The notes beneath the pieces were generated by a model. It saw only the letters and a program-made list of their open reading frames with translations, made no database searches and was not told the DNA's origin. This document shows positions 34,187 through 42,620 of a stretch of 64,000 bases of DNA, piece by piece (within the stretch, counting starts at the first letter, position 1; each line of letters starts with the position of its first letter). The stretch covers positions 1 through 64,000 of the forward strand of contig JAFSPZ010000016.1 of assembly GCA_017451225.1 (NCBI GenBank), in the 5' to 3' direction. The position numbers and the translations under genes are program-made. The stretch comes from Muribaculaceae bacterium. Lineage in GTDB: Bacteria; Bacteroidota; Bacteroidia; Bacteroidales; Muribaculaceae.

Positions 34187-34924
34187 ATGACTGAACAAAC
34201 CGCAATTGCCAACTACTTGAAATATACTGGCAAGAAATCGTTCAACTTCACAACAGCACTCATCGACATGGACGGAGTGCTATTCGACTCAATGAAAAAT
34301 CACACCCGAGCTTGGGTGAAACTAATGAAAAAGAACGGAATCAAGTGCACACGAGATGAGTTCTACATGTATGAAGGCATGACAGGACGCGACATCATCA
34401 AAATGAAATTCAAGAATGGTGCCGGAAAGAATGTCACCGACGACGAAGCTCAGGCGCTCTACAAGGTTAAAACGCGCTATTTCACCGAGCTTGGTGATGT
34501 AGAAGTGATTCCCGGCACTCTCGATGTTCTCAAAGCGCTTAAGAATGCAGGAATCAAATGTGTACTCGTCACTGGTTCAGGAACTCAAATGATGCTCGAC
34601 CGCATTGATGATGAGTATCCCGAAATCTTTGATGAGCAACGCATCACAGCCACCGATGTGAAACGTGGAAAGCCCAATCCTGAGCCTTATCTCAAGGCAA
34701 TGGCCAAGGTGGGCGTGCAACCCAACGAATGCATAGTGCTAGAAAATGCTCCTCTCGGTGTTCAATCGGGACACACAGCTGGATGCTTCACCGTTGGCGT
34801 GACTACTGGCCCCATTCCCGAAAAAGACATGTACAAGGCTGGTGCCGACGTAGTCTATAAAGACATGGCAACTATGCTCGAGGCGCTGCCAGAACTTATG
34901 CAAGCATTCAAAACTCAGCAATGA
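34187..34924 (+). CDS. HAD family phosphatase (beta-phosphoglucomutase-like)
   Basis: A 245-residue HAD-IA hydrolase. Motif I DMDGVLFDS has nucleophile Asp27 and acid/base Asp29; a helical cap follows (about 40-105); motif II is LVTGSG (about 126-131); motif III has KRGKPNPEPY; motif IV is ENAPLGVQSG. This is the phosphoglycolate phosphatase/beta-phosphoglucomutase branch. The substrate is unknown. Its stop codon overlaps the start of aroB by 4 nt, so the two are co-translated. Confidence 0.88.
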   Translation: MTEQTAIANYLKYTGKKSFNFTTALIDMDGVLFDSMKNHTRAWVKLMKKNGIKCTRDEFYMYEGMTGRDIIKMKFKNGAGKNVTDDEAQALYKVKTRYFTELGDVEVIPGTLDVLKALKNAGIKCVLVTGSGTQMMLDRIDDEYPEIFDEQRITATDVKRGKPNPEPYLKAMAKVGVQPNECIVLENAPLGVQSGHTAGCFTVGVTTGPIPEKDMYKAGADVVYKDMATMLEALPELMQAFKTQQ

Positions 34925-35970
34925 CACAACAAGTGCTATATTGCAATGACGTAGATGCCACCCTCAACAACATCATTGGGGGTGGCAACTACAATGCTGT
35001 AATGGTTCTTGTTGACTCCAACACATGCAAACTCGTGTTGCCACAACTTCCATGCCTGAGCAACGCTCACATCATAGAAATTGCTCCTGGCGACGAAAAC
35101 AAGAACCTCGACTCACTTGTCCACGTGTGGCAGCTCATGCACAATGCAGGAGCGACAAGAAAGTCACTGCTAGTGAATGTGGGAGGTGGGTCTATTACCG
35201 ACTTGGGAGGACTGGCTGCCGCTACATTCAAGCGCGGAATTGCTTTCATCAACTTGCCCACCACAGTACTTGGTGCTGTTGACGCTGCCGTTGGTGGCAA
35301 AACGGGTATAAACTTCAATGGATTGAAAAACGAGATTGGTGTCTTTGCTCCTGCCAGCACGGTGATAGTAAGCACTTGTTTTTTAAACACCCTTCCACAC
35401 AGAGAACTTAAATCGGGCTTTGCCGAGATGATAAAACACGCCATGCTAAGCAGCCAGAAGCAGCTCTTTAAACTGCTGGATTTTGACCTCAGCAATATTG
35501 ATTATGAAAAACTGCTTGAGATGCTGAAATCTTCGGTAAAGATAAAAGAAAACATTGTGGCTCAAGACCCAACCGAACAAGGCTTGCGCAAAGCACTCAA
35601 CCTGGGGCACACTGTGGGGCATGCCATAGAGAGCCTCGCAATGGAGCACGGCAAACCCGTGCCTCACGGATATGCCGTTGCATGGGGACTCGTTGCCGAA
35701 GCCGTGATTTCCCACCTGACACTTGGATTTCCCAGCGACGACCTGTATGGTCTCGCCCGATTTATGCGTGAGAATTATGGTGCGCCATCTATCACCTGCT
35801 ACCACTACGACCGCCTCATCACTCTCATGCAGCACGACAAGAAAAGCCGTGATGGTGAGATAAACTGTACCTTGCTCAACAAGTGCGGAGATTTCACAAT
35901 CGACAACACTATAGCCCCCGACACCATGAAAAACGCCCTCGACATCCTACGCGACCTCTTGGGAGTGTAA
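34921..35970 (+). CDS. aroB: 3-dehydroquinate synthase AroB
   Basis: A 349-residue enzyme converting DAHP to 3-dehydroquinate, the second step of the shikimate pathway, with NAD and a divalent metal. The NAD-binding GGGSITDLGGLAAATFKRG (about 80-98), the LPTTVLGAVDAAVGGKTGIN motif (about 105-124) and the metal-binding LNLGHTVGHAIE with its histidines (about 224-235) are intact. It is coupled to the upstream HAD gene and followed by a strong hairpin. Confidence 0.96.
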   Translation: MTQQVLYCNDVDATLNNIIGGGNYNAVMVLVDSNTCKLVLPQLPCLSNAHIIEIAPGDENKNLDSLVHVWQLMHNAGATRKSLLVNVGGGSITDLGGLAAATFKRGIAFINLPTTVLGAVDAAVGGKTGINFNGLKNEIGVFAPASTVIVSTCFLNTLPHRELKSGFAEMIKHAMLSSQKQLFKLLDFDLSNIDYEKLLEMLKSSVKIKENIVAQDPTEQGLRKALNLGHTVGHAIESLAMEHGKPVPHGYAVAWGLVAEAVISHLTLGFPSDDLYGLARFMRENYGAPSITCYHYDRLITLMQHDKKSRDGEINCTLLNKCGDFTIDNTIAPDTMKNALDILRDLLGV

Positions 35971-36004
35971 TTCAAGGGAATTCTATCATCTTCATTATAA
36001 CAAA

Positions 36005-36035
36005 TGAGTCACAACAAGCTATATGTTGTGACTCA
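36005..36035. terminator. Hairpin between aroB and the DUF4595 gene
   Basis: A 12-bp perfect stem (TGAGTCACAACA at 36005-36016 with TGTTGTGACTCA at 36024-36035) has a 7-nt loop. It lies 34 nt after aroB and 37 nt before the convergent gene's stop. Confidence 0.65.
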
Positions 36036-36072
36036 CGCATTATAATCTATTACTTCTTAAAATATGGTTTAC

Positions 36073-36924
36073 TTATCTATAAGTAATCTTCACTGTATAC
36101 TTAGGCGATTCATTAGTAGTATAGCTAGTCACATAGCCATCACTGTCAAACACATAACTAATATTATATCGCTTAAGTTGATTTTCTTCATCTTGAGAGC
36201 TCTCTCCATCCTGACTGTGGTCAACACCTTTCTTGAAAACTGTGGGAAGGTAGGTGCTGGTTGCACCATACAAGCCAGCATTGCGCATTATAGCACATAC
36301 AAACATAGTGAAAGTGAACGACTCGTTGCCCACAATATCAATGCCACCCTTATTAAGAGGGGCACCTTCGCCGTATTCATAGGCCACGGTATCCTTCTTG
36401 TTAACACCAGTGCTCACCCAGTTCATGAGTTTGCCGTTGTCCCACACAACTTTAGTCACATCGCTTGAAGATGGGCTCACTATTTGAGCAATCTCTACCT
36501 CGTTGTCATTGCTATAAGTCAACGATGCTGCTGTGCGACTTGTGGTTTCATTCTTGAGACGGGTAATGGAGCCTGAACGATTCACCTCAAAGGAGTAAGT
36601 CACATCCTGGATACTTTTGTCACAAATAATAGCACCATTATTGTAGTCAAAGTGGATGGTTTCTTCGCTGATCAAGTCTCCTTTCATATCACGGTTCACT
36701 ACGTTCACACTTTTAAGGTGGTCGCCATCATAGTTTGCAGTGGCAACACTCGATGCGCCATTATCATAGTTGCGCTCAATCTTACTAATCATTTTATGCC
36801 CAGCGGCATGCTGAGGATAAATCATTGTAAAGTCACGAACAAATGTGTTTTTGGGCTCATCGTCACCACAAGAAACCATTGTTATTGCAACCAATGAAAT
36901 CAATAGATATTTAGCCAGTTTCAT
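36073..36924 (-). CDS. DUF4595-like lipoprotein
   Basis: A 283-residue lipoprotein (lipobox AITMVSC near Cys17) starting at ATG 36924, the codon that opens the signal peptide. The mature part consists of beta strands with repeated YDN/YSND/W-NG patterns (for example MISKIERNYDNG, SLTYSNDNEVEI, NISYVFDSDGYVTSY), which fits the YD-repeat-like DUF4595 family of Bacteroidales surface lipoproteins. The function is unknown. It is a single-gene unit with a perfect promoter match. Confidence 0.65.
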   Translation of the reverse strand: MKLAKYLLISLVAITMVSCGDDEPKNTFVRDFTMIYPQHAAGHKMISKIERNYDNGASSVATANYDGDHLKSVNVVNRDMKGDLISEETIHFDYNNGAIICDKSIQDVTYSFEVNRSGSITRLKNETTSRTAASLTYSNDNEVEIAQIVSPSSSDVTKVVWDNGKLMNWVSTGVNKKDTVAYEYGEGAPLNKGGIDIVGNESFTFTMFVCAIMRNAGLYGATSTYLPTVFKKGVDHSQDGESSQDEENQLKRYNISYVFDSDGYVTSYTTNESPKYTVKITYR

Positions 36925-36954
36925 ATTTTTATTATTTTGAATTATTACTGCTTG

Positions 36955-36985
36955 CAAAGTTAACAACAAAACCTATACTCCCAAA
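36955..36985 (-). promoter_or_regulatory. Promoter of the DUF4595 lipoprotein gene
   Basis: On the minus strand TTTG (36985-36982), 19 nt, TAACTTTG (36962-36955): exact match to the Bacteroidota consensus, 30 nt before the start codon. Confidence 0.75.
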
Positions 36986-37057
36986 AGTCATTAAACAAGT
37001 TTAACAAACTGACACACTCTTAACACTCAACAGATGCCACACAAAGCTTATTTTTAC

Positions 37058-37065
37058 TATCTTTG
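37058..37065 (+). promoter_or_regulatory. -7 box very close to the MATE gene start
   Basis: TATCTTTG ends 10 nt before ATG 37076, predicting a 5' leader of only a few bases. It lies downstream of the alternative ATG 37034, which argues against that start. Confidence 0.55.
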
Positions 37066-37075
37066 TACCGTTTTT

Positions 37076-38377
37076 ATGAAACTCTCAAGAATAAATAGAG
37101 AAATAATGGCGATTTCGCTGCCGGCGATAGTCGCCAATATCGCAGAGCCACTGCTTGGACTGCTCGACACTGGAATCGCCGGGCATCTTGGAGCGCCTCA
37201 GTTCATTGGAGCTGTGGCTGTGGGCGCCATGATGATGAACGTGCTATACTGGAATTTCGGATTCCTTCGCATGGGAACATCGGGACTCACAGCTCAGGCC
37301 TATGGCAGCGGTTTCCACCAAGAGCAAGTCGACACCCTCCAGCGCTCCAGTGCAATAGCACTTGTCGTGGGCATTGTCATGGTTCTCCTACAGGCACCCA
37401 TACAATGGCTCTTGCTGTGGATCATGGGACCTAGCCCCGAGGTTTGGGCGCTTGCTGCCACCTATTTCAGCATTGTTGTGTGGGGAGCACCGGCTGTACT
37501 TGTGACTATGTCTATAAAGGGATGGCTGCTTGGCATGCAAGACTCACGAAGCCCCATGATAATTTCCATTGGTGTGAATGTCTTGAATGTCATAATGAGC
37601 CTTATTGCCGTCTATGTTCTCGACATGGGTTTCAAAGGCATAGCATTGGGAACTCTCACTTCGGTATGGGTTGGGGCAATTTATGCATGCTGGAGAGTAA
37701 GAAGAAAATTTGCACACATCACTCGCAGCCTGCACTTTTCCCGAGCTTTCAACCTCAAGGGCAGCGGGCGTTTTTTCAAGGTTAGCACCGACATCTTTGT
37801 TCGCTGCATTTTCATGCTTATAGTGAATTTGTTCTTTATTCGCGCTGGTGCCCGCAGTGGCGACCTGGTGCTGGCAGTCAACACCATGATGCAGCAATTG
37901 TTCCATCTCTATAGCTACTTCATGGACGGAATCGCCTTCGCCGGCGAAGCTGTGGCTGGCAAATATTATGGTGCCCAAGACCACAAGCACATGCACAAGT
38001 GCGTGCGATGGCTCTTCGTGTGGAGCACTGCCACAACTATGATTTTCGTCATTGCCTACAGCATCTTTCCACACCCCATCTTCAGCATGTTCACCAGCCA
38101 GCAGCAAGTGGTGGACATTGCCATGTATTACCACTGGTGGTGTTCTTTGGTCCCCATCGTGAGCATGGCAGCATTTGTGTGGGACGGCGTGTTCATAGGA
38201 GTCACAGCCACTCGAGGTATGCTCACGGCAGTAGCTACCGCTTGTGCTGTCTTTTTCATTCTTTATTTCACACTTCCCACCTCGTTGGGGAATCATGCCC
38301 TATGGATATCATTCATCGCATTTCTCACAACACGCAGCTTGGTTCAAACAATCATCTGGTTCCGCAAGTTTTGCTAA
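37076..38377 (+). CDS. MATE family efflux transporter (DinF-like)
   Basis: A 433-residue multidrug/toxin extrusion transporter with about 12 helices in two halves. The N-terminal REIMAISLPAIVANIAEPLLGLLDTGIAGHLG is the DinF-branch signature; the second half opens with TDIFVRCIFMLIVNLFF. It exports organic cations or other small molecules using Na+ or H+. ATG 37076 is preferred to 37034 because of the promoter position and because the family begins just before the first helix. It is monocistronic. Confidence 0.9.
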   Translation: MKLSRINREIMAISLPAIVANIAEPLLGLLDTGIAGHLGAPQFIGAVAVGAMMMNVLYWNFGFLRMGTSGLTAQAYGSGFHQEQVDTLQRSSAIALVVGIVMVLLQAPIQWLLLWIMGPSPEVWALAATYFSIVVWGAPAVLVTMSIKGWLLGMQDSRSPMIISIGVNVLNVIMSLIAVYVLDMGFKGIALGTLTSVWVGAIYACWRVRRKFAHITRSLHFSRAFNLKGSGRFFKVSTDIFVRCIFMLIVNLFFIRAGARSGDLVLAVNTMMQQLFHLYSYFMDGIAFAGEAVAGKYYGAQDHKHMHKCVRWLFVWSTATTMIFVIAYSIFPHPIFSMFTSQQQVVDIAMYYHWWCSLVPIVSMAAFVWDGVFIGVTATRGMLTAVATACAVFFILYFTLPTSLGNHALWISFIAFLTTRSLVQTIIWFRKFC

Positions 38378-38486
38378 AGCATAATAGTTTTCAGGTGCCA
38401 GTTCTCAGTTTTTAGTGTTTATTATTTAATGATTGTATATGAGTGTAATGGTAAGGGACGAAAGAAGGGATAGAAACGTCTAAACA

Positions 38487-39212
38487 TCACCAAGATTTTC
38501 CACGACTTCTTAAATTATCTTGCGCCTTCTCGTTGCCTTGCTTAGCAGCTTTGCGGTACCATTCTATAGCTATTTTCTCATTTTTCGGCACACCATTTCC
38601 TTCAGCATAACAAACACCGAGAGCGTTTTGTGCTTTGACATGGCCTTGTTCGGCAGCTATGCGAAACCAGTATACTGCTTGGGAATAGTCTTGAGATATG
38701 CCTTCGCCATCATAATAGCGCAAGCCAAGATTGAATTGCGCATCAGAGTCGCCTTGTTCGGCAGCCTTTCGGTACCAGTAAACGGCTTGACAGAAGTCTT
38801 GTGGAACGCCTAAACCTCTATCATAGCACACACCGAGATTATATTGTGCATTGGCATTGTCTTGATAGGCCGCTCTACGGTACCAGTAAACGGCTTGAAA
38901 ATAGTCTTGTGCAACACCTTCACCTTTAAAATAACACATGCCAAGGTTGTATTGCGCTTTGGCAACGCCTTGCACAGCTGCTTTGCCGAACCAGTAGAAG
39001 GCTTGAATATAGTCCTGTGCTACACCTTCACCTTTATGATAACACACTCCGAGATTATATTGAGATAGGGCATCGTCTTGCTGAGCGTTAAGATACAAAT
39101 CTTTTATTTTGTCATCCATATTTGCCATAATGCTGTCATTTTCTTGAGCAGCGACAATGGATGTCGTTGTCAACAACAGAAGTAACTCAAGAAGTATTGT
39201 TAATCTTTTCAT
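38487..39212 (-). CDS. Exported Sel1-repeat protein
   Basis: A 241-residue protein starting MKRLTILLELLLLL, with a signal peptide ending VAAQ. An ATG two codons upstream (39218) is equally possible. The mature part is almost entirely Sel1 repeats of 36 residues, at least five units of the form A-QYNLGVCYxxGxGVxQDYxQAVYWYRKAAxQG. The units are very alike also at DNA level, indicating recent expansion. It probably scaffolds protein interactions in the periplasm or outside. It is monocistronic and separate from the larger Sel1 protein at 11-13 kb. Confidence 0.88.
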   Translation of the reverse strand: MKRLTILLELLLLLTTTSIVAAQENDSIMANMDDKIKDLYLNAQQDDALSQYNLGVCYHKGEGVAQDYIQAFYWFGKAAVQGVAKAQYNLGMCYFKGEGVAQDYFQAVYWYRRAAYQDNANAQYNLGVCYDRGLGVPQDFCQAVYWYRKAAEQGDSDAQFNLGLRYYDGEGISQDYSQAVYWFRIAAEQGHVKAQNALGVCYAEGNGVPKNEKIAIEWYRKAAKQGNEKAQDNLRSRGKSW

Positions 39213-39240
39213 GTTCACGTTTTTTTGTTTGTGAGTTGTG

Positions 39241-39272
39241 CAAAGATAGTAGTTTTTGGGAGAATATGCAAG
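39241..39272 (-). promoter_or_regulatory. Promoter of the Sel1 gene
   Basis: On the minus strand CTTG (39272-39269), 20 nt, TATCTTTG (39248-39241). The -7 box is exact and the -33 box has one mismatch; 28 nt before the ATG. Confidence 0.6.
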
Positions 39273-39329
39273 TTTTTGGAATGGTGACAGATTAACATTG
39301 AAAAACTACACACTTATCACTTTTTTTTG

Positions 39330-39337
39330 TATATTTG
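39330..39337 (+). promoter_or_regulatory. -7 box of the dusB-rpoN operon
   Basis: TATATTTG lies 18 nt before ATG 39356. It overlaps the TTG at 39335 that would otherwise start the open frame, so ATG 39356 is the real start. Confidence 0.55.
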
Positions 39338-39355
39338 CAGTCTAAAAATAATTGG

Positions 39356-40354
39356 ATGAAAATTGGTAACATAGACTTAGGCAACCGGCCGGTGATGCTC
39401 GCTCCCATGGAGGACGTCACCGATGTGTCGTTCAGGCAGATTTGCCGTGAACAGGGTGCCGATATGGTATATACCGAGTTTGTCAGTGCCGATGCAGTAA
39501 TTAGAAATATTGACAGCACCTTGCGCAAGATGGTGATCAACCCAGGCGAACGCCCGGCGGCTATACAAATCTATGGTCGTGAGGTGGGTCCCATGGTCGA
39601 AGCGGCTAAGATTGCACAAGAGGCTAATCCCGACGTGCTTGACCTAAACTTTGGCTGTCCTGTAAAGAAGGTGGCCCGCAAGGGTGCCGGAGCCGGTTTG
39701 CTTCAGAATGTGCCCCTATTGCTTGAAATAACTCGCGAGGTTGTAAAGGCTGTTGACGTGCCTGTAACAGCTAAAACGCGTCTGGGATGGGACTGCAACA
39801 ACAAAATCATAGTGGAACTTGCCGAGCAGTTGCAGGACTGCGGCATACAAGCCTTGACAATACACGGCCGCACACGTACTCAGATGTATAACGGCGAGGC
39901 CGACTGGACTCTCATTGGCGAGGTTAAGAACAACCCTCGCATGACGATTCCCATCATTGGCAATGGAGACATAACCAGTGCGCCGAAGCTTGCTGAGTAC
40001 TACGACCGCTACGGAGTGGACGGCATCATGGTGGGACGAGCATCGATTGGTGCACCATGGATATTCCGTGAGATGAAGCAGTACATGGTTGATGGAACAT
40101 TACCTACCATCAGCCGACATGAAAAGATGGAACTACTGCGACGCCAAATTGATGAGAGCATCGACCTCATCGACGAATACCGAGGCATTTTGCACATTCG
40201 CCGTCACCTCGCAGCCACACCGCTGCTTAAGGGCATCAAGAACTTCCGCGAAACTCGAATAGCCATGCTTCGCGCTAACACTAAAGACGAACTCATGGCC
40301 ATACTCGACCACATTGAAAACGATATCTTTCCAACTTTAGAACCCGAATCATAA
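39356..40354 (+). CDS. dusB: tRNA-dihydrouridine synthase DusB
   Basis: A 332-residue FMN-dependent TIM-barrel enzyme reducing uridines of tRNA to dihydrouridine. Family marks are LAPMEDVTDVSFR near the start, DLNFGCPVKKVARKGAGAGLL with catalytic Cys101, AKTRLGW, TIHGRTRTQMYNG and GNGDI, and the C-terminal helical domain. The start is set by the upstream -7 box. It is 6 nt before rpoN, in an operon that continues to ispG. Confidence 0.93.
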   Translation: MKIGNIDLGNRPVMLAPMEDVTDVSFRQICREQGADMVYTEFVSADAVIRNIDSTLRKMVINPGERPAAIQIYGREVGPMVEAAKIAQEANPDVLDLNFGCPVKKVARKGAGAGLLQNVPLLLEITREVVKAVDVPVTAKTRLGWDCNNKIIVELAEQLQDCGIQALTIHGRTRTQMYNGEADWTLIGEVKNNPRMTIPIIGNGDITSAPKLAEYYDRYGVDGIMVGRASIGAPWIFREMKQYMVDGTLPTISRHEKMELLRRQIDESIDLIDEYRGILHIRRHLAATPLLKGIKNFRETRIAMLRANTKDELMAILDHIENDIFPTLEPES

Positions 40355-40360
40355 ACTACT

Positions 40361-41872
40361 ATGAGCGAGAATAACGACTTTAAACAGATTCAGAAGATGA
40401 GCCAAGAACAGGTTCAGGTGCAGCGCGCTCACCAGAATCAGGTAATCTTGGGACAACTCATCGAAATGAACGATGAGGAGATAAAAGACCGCATCGAACT
40501 TGAACTCGATGACAATCCTGCTCTTGAACAGGCCGATGAGAACGAGAACAACGAAAACTATGACAAGAACAGCGATGACGGTTCGGATGACAATGACGTA
40601 GATTCGGCCAACGATGACCCATTTGATTCGCCTTACACTCAAAGCGATGACGATGACAACGACCGAAATGACGACGGGCTCGCCTTCATTCAAACTCGCC
40701 GACGCAACAGCGGTGCCAACGATGGTTATCGTCCTCCAGTTGTCAACGAGGAGTCGATGTATGAGGTGCTGATGAACCAAGTGCGCGAGCGAGACCTCGA
40801 CGAGCGACAGCTTCTCATTGCCGAGTACATAATTGGTGAAATTGACGATGACGGCCTGATGCGCCGACCCGTATCATCGATTTGCGGAGATATCATTTCG
40901 CGAGAGAATGTATTTGTCACACCTCAAGAGGTACTAGATGTACTGGAAGTTATTCACGATCTGGAACCAGCAGGAATTGGCGCAACAAGCACTCAGGAGT
41001 GCATTTTGTTCCAAATAGAGGACATGAAAGGCGTGGACATCGATGCCGCTCAAGTTGCCCACAAAATCATCAAAGATTATTTTGGCGCCTACGAGAAGCA
41101 CCATTATGACAAGATACTCAATGACATGGGCATTGACAAAGACCTCTTTGAACGTGCCGACCAAATCATCAAACGCACCAATCCCAGGCCAGGCAACATC
41201 TTTGGTTCGGGAGAGCGCATGGGCAATGCCACCCACATAACCCCAGACTTTGTCATCACCAGCGATAATGACAAGCTCCAGCTCACTGTAGTGAACGACA
41301 TTCCCGAGCTTCAAATCTCCGAAAGCTATGAAGTGGAATATCGTCGCATCACCAGCAAAAAGAACAAACAGGTAAAAGAACGTGACGAAGACGTACTCAT
41401 CAGGCGACAATATGAGAATGCCAGCAACTTCATCAAGCTGCTCAAAATGCGTCAAGAAAAGCTCTTCAACATCATGAAAGCCATCATGCTCAAGCAGCAA
41501 GAATTCTTCATTACTGGCGACACCATGACACTCAAACCAATGGTCCTCAACGATATAGCCGAAGCTACTGGATATGACGTCTCTACAATCTCGAGGGCGC
41601 ATCAAAACAAATATGTCGACACCAATTGGGGAATATTTGACCTGAAATATTTCTTCAGCAAGGGACTTGACGACAACGACCAAGTTTCTTCGACTGCAAT
41701 CAAAGAGACACTAAAGCAGCTCATTGATGGCGAAAACAAGAAAAAGCCACTAAGCGACGAACAGTTGTGTAAAGCCCTACAAGATAAAGGCTTCCCCATC
41801 AAGCGACGCACTGTGGCAAAATATCGCGACAGTCTAAACATTCCTGTTGCACGACAACGAAAATCTTTATAA
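40361..41872 (+). CDS. rpoN: RNA polymerase sigma-54 factor RpoN
   Basis: A 503-residue sigma-54. The N-terminal region I is Gln/Leu-rich (QKMSQEQVQVQRAHQNQVILGQL in parts). A strongly acidic region II follows (Asp/Asn-rich, about 55-110). Then come the core-binding domain with LEPAGIGATSTQECIL (about 200-216), the helix-turn-helix with LNDIAEATGYDVSTISRA (about 390-407) and the C-terminal RpoN box RRTVAKYRDSLNIP. Sigma-54 needs enhancer-binding ATPases to start transcription; none is encoded in this window. Confidence 0.96.
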   Translation: MSENNDFKQIQKMSQEQVQVQRAHQNQVILGQLIEMNDEEIKDRIELELDDNPALEQADENENNENYDKNSDDGSDDNDVDSANDDPFDSPYTQSDDDDNDRNDDGLAFIQTRRRNSGANDGYRPPVVNEESMYEVLMNQVRERDLDERQLLIAEYIIGEIDDDGLMRRPVSSICGDIISRENVFVTPQEVLDVLEVIHDLEPAGIGATSTQECILFQIEDMKGVDIDAAQVAHKIIKDYFGAYEKHHYDKILNDMGIDKDLFERADQIIKRTNPRPGNIFGSGERMGNATHITPDFVITSDNDKLQLTVVNDIPELQISESYEVEYRRITSKKNKQVKERDEDVLIRRQYENASNFIKLLKMRQEKLFNIMKAIMLKQQEFFITGDTMTLKPMVLNDIAEATGYDVSTISRAHQNKYVDTNWGIFDLKYFFSKGLDDNDQVSSTAIKETLKQLIDGENKKKPLSDEQLCKALQDKGFPIKRRTVAKYRDSLNIPVARQRKSL

Positions 41873-41902
41873 TCACACTACTAATCAGCTTAATATATCA
41901 CT

Positions 41903-42553
41903 ATGGCTTCCCATCTCGCACGAATAAGACTTCTCGATGAGATAGCTAAATTCATCTCCACCATTTTCAGCCCGCTGCTCACCCCGAGCTATGGGTTGTT
42001 CATGGCTCTGAGCATTTCACCCAAAGTGCTAGACCCCACAGGAGTACGCATCAAGCTGCTTATAATTATTCTTGGCATAACATGCGTGTTGCCAATGGCG
42101 ACTATTGCCGTGCTGCACAATTTCAAGCTCATAAAGGACAAACGCATGCTGAAACGTGAAGAGCGTTTGATTCCTTACATCACAGGTACCATTTATTATG
42201 GGATTGCTGTGTGGTACATGGTTTATACCCATGAACCTAAATGGCTGATTATGTACGCCGTAGGAGGCACTTTGGCATGCCTCATTTCAACACTTGTCAA
42301 CATCAAGTGGAAAATCAGCGCTCACATGGCTGGAATGGGCGGAGTGCTAGCACTGCTCTGGCAGCTCGACGCCATGGATTTGGAGGTCATCAGCCCTGTG
42401 TGGATGATGTTCTTCATCTTAGTTACAATAGGCTTGTGCGGAGTGCTGGGGACAGCACGTCTACTACTCAAACGCCACGACATACTCCAAATCTTGGCAG
42501 GTTTCTTTAACGGAGTAGTGTGTGTCTCTCTGATGATGCGACTTTTTGGATGA
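41903..42553 (+). CDS. PAP2-superfamily-like integral membrane protein
   Basis: A 216-residue protein with about six membrane helices. KREERLIPY, then WKISAHMAGMGG and finally KRHDILQILAGFFNG are arranged like the three PAP2 motifs (KxxxxxxRP, PSGH, SRxxxxxHxxxD), with relaxed residues; this matches Bacteroidota proteins annotated as PAP2-like. It may dephosphorylate a lipid, but the weaker motifs leave this open. It is 30 nt after rpoN and 67 nt before ispG. Confidence 0.65.
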   Translation: MASHLARIRLLDEIAKFISTIFSPLLTPSYGLFMALSISPKVLDPTGVRIKLLIIILGITCVLPMATIAVLHNFKLIKDKRMLKREERLIPYITGTIYYGIAVWYMVYTHEPKWLIMYAVGGTLACLISTLVNIKWKISAHMAGMGGVLALLWQLDAMDLEVISPVWMMFFILVTIGLCGVLGTARLLLKRHDILQILAGFFNGVVCVSLMMRLFG

Positions 42554-42620
42554 GTTCGGAATCGGAATCGAGAATCGTGAACGAGGTTTGATTTTTTATC
42601 ACTTAACACTTAGATAACAA

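Noticed and set aside
37544..38296. A 250-residue minus-strand open frame inside the MATE gene
   Set aside because: The MATE protein explains the region; the antisense translation is His/Cys/Ser-rich without structure-like pattern.
38487..39212. CRISPR-like array from regular repeats
   Set aside because: The regular units are 108-nt coding repeats of a Sel1 protein; repeats and spacers of CRISPR type are absent.
40934..41683. A 249-residue minus-strand open frame inside rpoN
   Set aside because: rpoN is unmistakable on the plus strand, and the antisense product shows no recognisable motif.
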